This document shows positions 7,801-13,800 of a stretch of 24,449 bases of DNA, piece by piece. Source of the stretch: a virus. The translations under genes were made by a program, and so were the position numbers. The stretch spans positions 1 through 24,449 of IMG/VR virus record IMGVR_UViG_3300030328_004119. The stretch is one strand, 5' to 3'. How positions within the stretch are numbered: position 1 is the stretch's first letter; each line of letters begins with the position of its first letter. The notes under the pieces were generated by a model. That model did not search any database. It saw only the letters and a list, made by a program, of their open reading frames with translations, and was not told where the DNA came from.

Positions 7801-9933
7801 CCAGAAGTTCCTTCTGTCCATGGTTTTCCAACAGTAGTTTCTGTTCCTGCAGGAACTTATAGTATTAAATGGTCAGCTCCTGCTTGGAATGTTGAAGTAC
7901 ATAATACTCAATTACAATATTCTACTGAAACACAATTTCTAACAGCATCTACGACGAAAGTACAGGGTTCTTCTGAGTTTGCTGCAACAAAGGAAACTAT
8001 GACAGCTGCAGCATGGGTAGGTGGTGATGTAGATAAAGTTATCAATCATACAGCCTCATCTTCATTTGGAAAGATTGCTTCTGTAACCTTTAATCAAACC
8101 ACTTATGTTCGAATAGTTCATTGGTGCCAAGCAGGACAGAGTAAATATGGACTTGGTTCTGCCAACTATTCTGACATTGCTGGTGATTCAATTTATACAC
8201 AAATAGAAATAGAAGATTTAACAACTGCTGTTAAAGAAGGGTCAGGAACTGGTATAAATGTTACAAAGACTGATGATAAGAGCGTTTTGTATCTACTTGG
8301 TGTTGAAAATGCATCAGGAGAAAATATTGCTAATGGTAGTGTAACATCAGGGAAAACACTATATCAAAAAACTCAAAATACCTTATTTTTCGATAGTTCT
8401 AGTGATACTCTTCGTGTACCAAAAATTAGAGGTGAATTAGTTGGTGGTAGTTCTTGGCCAGGAATACAAGGTAATCTTACGATACAAGTAAATCATCTTA
8501 TACCTAGTAGCACTACTACTGCTGCAACTGCTGGACAAAACTTGGGTGCAACTGACAAATATTGGAGTAATCTTTATGTAAGAAAAGTTAATGCTGATAC
8601 TATAACTGGAGCATTAGAAGTTGGTACAGATAATACACAAGTTTTATATACAAAAACAGTTAGTTCTAATAAAGTAGCTGCTGGTACTGATAATTTTACA
8701 TTTGTAGAAACTACCCCATCGGATGGTAAAAATAGAAGTATATTAGAATTAATTAATAGTGCTAATGATGGTTCTGGTGGAGTAGTTAAAGCATCATCAA
8801 AAGATGCTAAGAATTATGTTGAAATACATTGTGATGGTGGTATAGAGATATGTAGAACTGTATCTGACACAGGGGGAACTGGTGGAGCATTTCTTGATTG
8901 GAAAGATAATGATAGTGATGATTATGATGTTCGTTTACAATTAACAACTAATCAAGCTGGTTCAGTATGGGAGGAAGCTGATAAAGGTGGGTTATTATTT
9001 GAAACTGGTGGAAAAGAAAATCGACATATGTTGTTAACTAATGAAGGAACTTTAGGTATAACAACTTCTAATCTTGGTGCTGGTGCAATAGTTAATAAAT
9101 CTGCAAGAACATCTGGATTTGCTCCAGGATATTCTAGAGATAGTGAATCCTTTGTTGATGGTAAAGTTGCTTTAGATATTGATGGGATTGTAATGGTTCG
9201 TAGGTCTGGTGATGGAACAAATCATGAGGGTGGTCAAATAACATTTAATAGTGACGAAGATCAGATTGCATATAGTGTTGATGTTTATGGTAGTACTGTT
9301 AATAATAGTCGTTTAAGAATTGTTGATGAAAAAACAATACCTGAAGGTGAAACGAGAGGAACTCAAAGATTTGCCATGAATAGGAAAGGTGCAATAACCT
9401 TTAAGGATATTAGTAGTAGTGATGGTACTGATAATGCTAATGATGATTATGGGACAGATGGTCAGTTTTTAAAGAGTCAAGGACATGAAAATCCTCCTGT
9501 ATGGGCAGACCTTAATGCTGCTAATTTTGTCACTGGTATGATAATGATGTTTAGTGGTGCTACTGTTCCATCTGGTTGGAAATTATGTGATGGAAATAAC
9601 AACACACCAGATTTAAGGGATAAATTTATTATTGGTGCTCATTCGTATAATAGTGGTAATGGTAAATGGCAAACAAATGTTACTGGAACTTTAAGGCAGC
9701 AGGGTGGTAATAAAAATGCAGTATTGATTGGGCATAAACATACTTTCCAAGTACAAGATGGTAGTGGTGGTGATGATGGTGGTCAAATATATACTAGTGC
9801 TGATGGTGATTCAAAAGCTCGCGATACTGCATACACTGGTTATAATACGAATGGAGTAAGTACTCCTAGCCAATCAGGAACTAATAAGAACTTACCACCA
9901 TATTGGGCACTAGCATATATAATGAAAACATAG
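1900..9933 (+). CDS. Giant modular tail-fibre-like protein with Tail Collar C-terminus (2677 aa)
   Basis: This is a very large, Gly/Asn/Ser/Thr-rich virion protein. Modules seen, in order: an FVDVNNP-type unit near residue 44; about twelve N-[IV]-F-[IL]-G-x-x-A-G repeats at residues 220-430, like stacked beta-rolls of trimeric adhesins; VGIGTT motifs near 488 and 637; and GHFKV-TEG-RL units near 710 and 1695. GQVLKS-type linkers begin near 953, 1169, 1889 and 2517. W-x-x-[VIL]-[YH] motifs (LRWNNVYAN, AQWNEVHAK, YWRKIYAKE, YWSNLYVRK) occur through the chain, and a GGTGTG/GSGYT module spans about 1418-1489. Residues 2546-2677 form a phage Tail Collar/Mdp-like domain (FSGATVPSGWKLCDG, NLPPYWALAYIMKT) at the very C-terminus. 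By family knowledge this is a host-recognition fibre; N-terminal attachment and C-terminal receptor contact are inferred. No frameshift interrupts it. The ATG at 1900 follows a late motif and has no Shine-Dalgarno site. Confidence 0.88.
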   Translation: MSIKIYKGGSWVTVSQTVNTAIAKADTLSIGQTNTSLSEADKAYYLSFVDVNNPHGARDYEHFYTGAGVTFSAITNDLYLSGSFNLFGTESSGDGDIHSKGGSDGIFAIHNAGAGHLSLNIRDNSNSNLGIASFSGKAGANSQCNISYFRSNVSPQATDTYNLGDSTSLRWNNVYANQYYGDGSNLTCVGGATAWQPDQYENLKAGDNAGAAVDAGTCYNIFIGHEAGRYTKASNAGDTGKGDDNVFVGFMAGNKNTTGSYNIFTGSSSGFCNQTGDANIALGREAGKTVTGSCNIFLGPLAGRCSTGGNHNIFMGYQAGCINGVHEDNIFLGRYSGINVTGMSNVAIGRQALLGGGEDAVPLTGQGNVAIGQGSGKLLQNGAHSHNVFLGHSAGQNQTAGCFNVVIGYNANTACLTEGCQLIIGINANNWLSGDKNYNIKPGKGIIDCTGSCGTTDQVLTSHKVAGTPDNYYVKWATSVSNSTSADKVGIGTTTNEGGDDLQSYYVPFVRDNNPHNSRDYEQLYSDSKLVYDYKASDDSGKVGINTDVLGQELNVFSKAYAGVRLKSSRIASAPLDTMTQIGGLQFADSDHTTFNSGKTMSAIVGTVGGDLILKTGHDATDNGSIDRVTITPIGHVGIGTTNPIADDINTGKKIKDYLETNTNVLAVGIVTAHEYYGNFKGTIDSSAVVVTDKIQASDGTYAQVVDGGTDGHFKVLTEGEQRLLIDNVGKSLFNSDQAQIAQFERKKIDSGDGLWSKIDIKTARNTNEGNKNKSWITFSNISIDEVSAIEYQHPEINSTSGAITGGNNYKFKTWIGNNLGPGTDDIIERIRITGIGSLAVGVGTQPFDPSAALDVRVGNKVGDVAKIQLYNGDQGNTLTQTAEMVLSPDIRGMAGVGISASKENAADWTNISANRDMSLALMNVKNNQKKVQLTIKSNSAWGLPKSNGTINYGTDGQVLKSGGDSASVYWDDESGGSGTGNPAGTNKQVQFNDNNSLAGAENLLFTKSDTSPTLILSSKNDPPSSTNGGYIQVRNPGTTNTDTNAATITSDGGLELKRANQSGPTGGPYIDLKYTASDMDSRIQMDVGDGYIPTGTTAADKFSSITFSTGGGGIYVPTGQPDANPDGKLTEKIRIGRDGEIGIQAGSQVYDASDDKVLNNTRSAADIYGSLGQVLMSRGKGASVYWGNSAADGQANTVESESVSDNTDYILTFIDWDNNAPKNDTSPAYRGLKFDADRNLKYNPSTDLLTAPNLTVTGNITLGDANSDTTIFNSKVKSHIIPHGTSSEDPVSDYSLGEAGAQWNEVHAKTFIGAISGSTDKVQTQSNTDKTDAFITFVAANHPTASDSYLFTNALLKYTSQGSSEKLTIDGSADLGDTITDEISIKGSLTSTLDSDGKGSIVPLINSGVVLAVSLTTGGTGGYVIGSFKTTTGGTGTGLTVEITSIASGGVVNGIILDGAGGSGYTIGDIVTIDGGNNDATVTITDIKGLDFGSSTKYWRKIYAKEYVGKFIGTLTSRNIAMTGDVAWDVNFDGSDNVTSAGTLATVNSSPGTFGSATKVATFSVNEKGLITSALDVDIDFSNETSGTANALKINETDDDSDHYLTFVGDHGVSKDVYMDDELKYNPNKNILTISKFSPDGTAPDADNKVPLSASDGTWSWGTITNTIVSGSNKIVQDNTSAEVIDDGSGTNPTGHFKVITEGKERLRIEKNGRVLIGTDIPSTSNLLIYGQGSKSFTGTITAGQDKITNIILASGSTFPGVDDVITIVSGSNSVAIGSNVKVVNVNIAGAEVTLSASFTGNGTANGASLSANPIDENGQTINKPATIYQNAISGTGYNKGFYVGIDHNDAKGYVWNYENLPIIFATNNNERLQIGNVGQLGIAGANYGTAGQVLKSGGPTGSVVWGSMGDFTSGTTKVATIKDQRVVDGGDDEFDNGGTALAGSNIRALNTIHDPHNIGIALIGQPEVPSVHGFPTVVSVPAGTYSIKWSAPAWNVEVHNTQLQYSTETQFLTASTTKVQGSSEFAATKETMTAAAWVGGDVDKVINHTASSSFGKIASVTFNQTTYVRIVHWCQAGQSKYGLGSANYSDIAGDSIYTQIEIEDLTTAVKEGSGTGINVTKTDDKSVLYLLGVENASGENIANGSVTSGKTLYQKTQNTLFFDSSSDTLRVPKIRGELVGGSSWPGIQGNLTIQVNHLIPSSTTTAATAGQNLGATDKYWSNLYVRKVNADTITGALEVGTDNTQVLYTKTVSSNKVAAGTDNFTFVETTPSDGKNRSILELINSANDGSGGVVKASSKDAKNYVEIHCDGGIEICRTVSDTGGTGGAFLDWKDNDSDDYDVRLQLTTNQAGSVWEEADKGGLLFETGGKENRHMLLTNEGTLGITTSNLGAGAIVNKSARTSGFAPGYSRDSESFVDGKVALDIDGIVMVRRSGDGTNHEGGQITFNSDEDQIAYSVDVYGSTVNNSRLRIVDEKTIPEGETRGTQRFAMNRKGAITFKDISSSDGTDNANDDYGTDGQFLKSQGHENPPVWADLNAANFVTGMIMMFSGATVPSGWKLCDGNNNTPDLRDKFIIGAHSYNSGNGKWQTNVTGTLRQQGGNKNAVLIGHKHTFQVQDGSGGDDGGQIYTSADGDSKARDTAYTGYNTNGVSTPSQSGTNKNLPPYWALAYIMKT
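2557..3180 (+). repeat. Tandem coding repeats, NIFxGxxAG family (about 12 units)
   Basis: Within the giant fibre gene, units of about 20-28 codons repeat the core N-[IV]-[FAV]-x-G-x-x-[AS]-G: NIFIGHEAG, NVFVGFMAG, NIFTGSSSG, NIALGREAG, NIFLGPLAG, NIFMGYQAG, NIFLGRYSG, NVAIGRQAL, NVAIGQGSG, NVFLGHSAG, NVVIGYNAN and QLIIGINAN. They resemble the NTAIG-type head repeats of trimeric autotransporter adhesins and many phage fibres. Cysteines cluster between and within the units. Confidence 0.8.
4768..4791 (+). repeat. 24-base direct repeat, copy 1 (GQVLKSGG linker)
   Basis: The 24 bases encoding GQVLKSGG here recur identically at 7576-7599, in the same frame and 2808 bases (936 codons) downstream. 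Recombination between the copies would delete 936 codons without a frameshift. Confidence 0.85.
7576..7599 (+). repeat. 24-base direct repeat, copy 2 (GQVLKSGG linker)
   Basis: Exact second copy of the 24 bases at 4768-4791. The other two linker copies (starting near 5404 and 9448) have diverged at the DNA level, although the protein motif is kept. Confidence 0.85.
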
Positions 9934-9939
9934 TATAAT
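9934..9939 (+). promoter_or_regulatory. Possible -10 element (TATAAT) before the dioxygenase gene
   Basis: TATAAT directly follows the fibre-gene stop codon within TAGTATAAT; the same nine bases occur at 23666-23674. No convincing -35 hexamer lies 16-18 bases upstream, and the DNA is almost pure A+T, so this is weak. Confidence 0.25.
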
Positions 9940-9963
9940 ATAAAAATATAAAAATATAATTCA

Positions 9964-10554
9964 ATGTTTAAAGAATTGATTTGGGTCAAAAAAAATTCCT
10001 TAAGTGAAGATTTTTGTGATAAAGTAATAGAAAAATTTGAAAACGAATCAAGAAAAGGTGAGGGAAGAGTTGGTGGTGATCATAATCCTAGAGTTGATAA
10101 GTCTATAAAAGATACAACAGATCTGAATATAACAAATCTTAGTGGATGGGAAGAGGAAGATCAAATACTTTTTAATGCATTGCAAGAAGGAATGAAGGGA
10201 TATGAATCACACTTAAGAAATATTCATCCACATTGTGTTCCACAACCTGGATATTTTATTCAAGATACTGGATATAAATTACAAAAATATGAACCTAATG
10301 GTTTTTATAATTGGCATACTGATATGTCCATGACTAATAGTGAGGGAATGAGAGTTTTTGTTTTTATGTGGTATTTGAATACAATTAAAGTAGAAGATGA
10401 AGGTTATACGGAATTCTATGATGGTACAAGATTGCAACCTGAGTGTGGAAGTTTAGTATTTTTCCCTGCTACATGGACATATGTTCATCGTGGTTATAGA
10501 CCAAAGGTTTGTAAGTATTTGTGTAATGGTTGGATATATGCAAAACCATCTTGA
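9964..10554 (+). CDS. 2OG-Fe(II) dioxygenase, prolyl 4-hydroxylase-like (196 aa)
   Basis: The protein carries the double-stranded beta-helix oxygenase signature. H118-x-D120 in YNWHTDMS supplies two iron ligands and H175 in TYVHRGYRP the third; K184, nine residues later, sits where the 2-oxoglutarate-binding basic residue is expected. Supporting strands include FMWYLN, GYTEFYDG and GSLVFFPA, all typical of P4H-like phage enzymes. Length (196 aa) fits the compact phage and bacterial forms. The reaction would be Fe(II)- and 2-oxoglutarate-dependent hydroxylation; the substrate cannot be read from sequence. It lies between two giant fibre genes, so a virion protein is a plausible target (inference); a nucleic acid or host protein is equally possible. 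The start at 9964 is the first ATG and has no Shine-Dalgarno site. The TGA stop lies inside the -35 box of the next promoter. Confidence 0.87.
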   Translation: MFKELIWVKKNSLSEDFCDKVIEKFENESRKGEGRVGGDHNPRVDKSIKDTTDLNITNLSGWEEEDQILFNALQEGMKGYESHLRNIHPHCVPQPGYFIQDTGYKLQKYEPNGFYNWHTDMSMTNSEGMRVFVFMWYLNTIKVEDEGYTEFYDGTRLQPECGSLVFFPATWTYVHRGYRPKVCKYLCNGWIYAKPS

Positions 10555-10579
10555 CAAAATAGAATAGATAGTCTATAAT
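10551..10579 (+). promoter_or_regulatory. Perfect consensus sigma-70 promoter (TTGACA-17-TATAAT)
   Basis: TTGACA at 10551-10556 and TATAAT at 10574-10579 are separated by exactly 17 bases, the ideal host vegetative promoter. The -35 box contains the stop codon of the dioxygenase gene. Initiation near 10585-10587 would give a leader of about 16-18 nt before the ATG at 10603. This is an early-type promoter inside a block otherwise marked by late motifs. Confidence 0.82.
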
Positions 10580-10602
10580 TAAAAAAACTTATAGTAACTT
10601 CT

Positions 10603-10788
10603 ATGGACGAGAATGTTCTTGGTGTGGTAATTGATTTGTGTTCTCGTACATTCTTGATTAAAAGTAATCAAGGATGTGAAAAATATTTAAAATGTGAGGA
10701 TACTGATCAATTCATGAGAGTATTGAAGGTATGCACCGATCTTTTGAATGAAGATGAGATAAAATATGACTCAATACCACCTCGATAA
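10603..10788 (+). CDS. Small phage protein of unknown function (61 aa)
   Basis: The protein is 61 residues, acidic overall, with a predicted beta-strand start (NVLGVVIDLCSRTFLI) and a helix (DTDQFMRVLKVCTDLL). It has three cysteines (C13, C25 and C31) plus a fourth at C44, but no metal-binding motif I can name. The fold could be a small beta-beta-alpha domain. It is driven by a perfect sigma-70 promoter and has no Shine-Dalgarno site. Position between the dioxygenase and a giant structural gene says little about function; the promoter suggests expression early in infection. Confidence 0.7.
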   Translation: MDENVLGVVIDLCSRTFLIKSNQGCEKYLKCEDTDQFMRVLKVCTDLLNEDEIKYDSIPPR

Positions 10789-10844
10789 AAATTATTAATT
10801 TCTGCCTTACTAAATATATCATAGAAATAGATTAGAAGTCAGCG

Positions 10845-13800
10845 ATGCCACTGAATAAGCTAGATAATTTCCTAAAGAATGTAGAAGGTCGTATTCTTTA
10901 TGTCAGTCCAAGTGATTTAGATTCATCGGACAACATTACAAATGAAGGTAATTCTCAGATAAGACCTTTTAAGACTCTGCAGAGAGCATTAATTGAAGCA
11001 GCAAGATTTTCCTATCAAATAGGAAACAATAATGATTTAATAGAGAAAACTACTATATTATTAATGCCAGGGGAACATTTAATTGATAATAGACCTGGTT
11101 ATGGAATATTGAATGATGGAGGAGCTAAAGCACTGACACCTGGTGGTGTAAAAGTAGATGCATCAATTTTTGATTTAACATTAGATTCTAATTTTGATCT
11201 AAATCAAGAAGATAATATACTTTACAAATATAATAGTGTTCATGGTGGAGTTATTGTACCTAGAGGTACATCTGTTGTTGGATTAGATTTAAGAAAGACA
11301 AAAATAAGACCTAAGTATGTACCAAACCCAACAGATGATACTCCAAATTCTGCTATATTCAGAATAACTGGTGGTTGTTATTTCTGGCAATTCTCTATTT
11401 TTGATGGTGATGATACAAATGAAGTTTATATTAATAGTTCTGACACTGAAAGACCTACATTCTCTCACCATAAACTAACAGTATTTGAATATGCTGATGG
11501 TATAAACAAGTATGATAGGACTAATATAGATGATTTGAATATGTATTACCATAAGCTTTCTGTAGCTTATGATTCTGCATCTACGAGAAATATTCAAGAT
11601 AAGTACCCTGGAATTCCTACAGGGTTTGCATCAAGAAGACCAGAGTATGAAATTGTTGGTGCATTTGCATCAGATCCTATTGAAATAACTAAAGTTTATT
11701 CAGGTACAGGTGTATTTGCTAGAGCTGATGTTACGGTACAAACTAAAACTAATCATAATCTTGATGTAGGAACTCCTATCAAAATTAATGGAGTTGTTCC
11801 AGACGCTTATAATGTATCTGCTGTAGTTACAACAATTTCTGCAACTAATCCTAAAGAATTTACATATACTTTTGCTAAGTTTGATCCAGCAATACAAGCA
11901 ACTGCTGGTGATGTATCAAAGGCCACAGTAACTATTGAGACTGATACTGTATCAGGTGCATCACCATATATCTTTAACTGTTCAATGCGTTCAGTTTATG
12001 GTATGAATGGTATGAAGGCAGATGGTAATAAAGCAACTGGATTTAAATCTATGGTTGTTGCTCAGTTTACTGGTGTCTCACTACAAAAAGACGATAGAGC
12101 ATTTGTAAAATATAATAAAACAAGTAGATCATATGAAGGAATTAATATAGAACCAACATCAGGATCTGCATTATCACAAGATTCTGCTTCAACAAATCCA
12201 GCAGAAGTATATCATTTAGATTCTAATGCAATTTATAGATCTGGATGGGAAAATACACATGTTAGTATTACTAATGATGCTATTCTTCAAATAGTTTCTG
12301 TATTTGCCATTGGATTTAATAAGCATTTCTATGCTGATACTGGTGGTGATGCTTCTATTACAAACTCTAACTCTAACTTCGGACAATTTGCATTAATTGC
12401 TGAAGGATTTAAAAAAGAGGCATTTGAAAAAGATGATACGAGTTATCTAACACACATTATTACACCAAAAGCAATTGGTTCTGCTGAAGAAAATATTGAT
12501 TGGTTAAGAATAGATACCAATGAAACTGCAACTAATAAATTATATCTATTTGGATTTGAGAAAGAAGACGCTAAACCACCTTCCATAACACAGGGTTATC
12601 GTATAGGTGCTAAAAAGGATGATGAGTTATATTTGCAACAGGTACAGGATGGAACTGTATATAAAGCAAAAATTAGAATGTTGGATAATGATGGTGGTCA
12701 TACTACAAGTTCAGTAAAAGAATATTCTATTAGTTCACCATCATCAAACAAATTTGCATCAACAGTCACAAATCAACTTGCAACTGGTGAAAAAGTTCTT
12801 GTTAGAAGTTTAAGTGGTGATCTTCCTGTAAATATTGAAGAAGATACTGTTTATTATGTAATAAGAGAAAATACTACAGAATTTAAATTAGCATCATCAT
12901 TATCAAATGCTAGAATTAATGATGCAATTAGTGTTTATGGGGGATCAGATCTTAAGCTTTTAAGTAGAGTTACCGATAAAGAAAGTGGTGATGTTGGACA
13001 TCCTATTCAATGGGATGACACTAAAAACCATTGGTATATTTGTGTTTCTGCATCTGGTGCTGATAATACAATATATGCTCAATTGGCACCATTATATGGT
13101 CAGACTCCTTCGGTAACTAAGACAGAACCAACTTATGTAAAGAGAATAGAAGATTCTAGAAATATAGATGATAAGATTTATAAGTTAAGATTGGCAATTC
13201 CATCTGAAACTCTTATTGCAAAGAATCCTGAGAATGGATTTGTTTTGCAAGAGTCTAGTAAAACTTCGCATGAAGTAGTTACTGACTTTACGAGTACTGA
13301 TGATTTAGATAGATCTGATTATGATTTTGATAGAAATTTAAAATATATACGTGCTGGTTCTTATAGTAATGGTAGTCAACGTGTAACTATAGATGCCGAT
13401 AGACCACATAACTTAAAAGTTGGTGATAGTGTTGTTATTAAAAATATAAAATCAACTAATAATACTACGGGTGTTGGTAATTCTGGATACAATGGAACAT
13501 TTACAGTTAATACTGTTCCTGATAATATGTCATTCACATATCTTCCAGGAAGAGATATAGGAGCAACAGCAACAAATCCATTCTCAGGTAAGATTGATGA
13601 TAATGATCTTACTGTATCATTCCCTAGATTTGAAAGAATAGATATGCAATCTAATGTATATCTTTATAGGAATGAGATTCTTTCATCTTATAATAATGAA
13701 GATAATTCGGATGGTATATATCATGCATATCCATTAAATGCAGAAAATAACTGTCCTTCAGATGAAAAAGGATTTGGTAATTATCAATATAGTCAGAATG

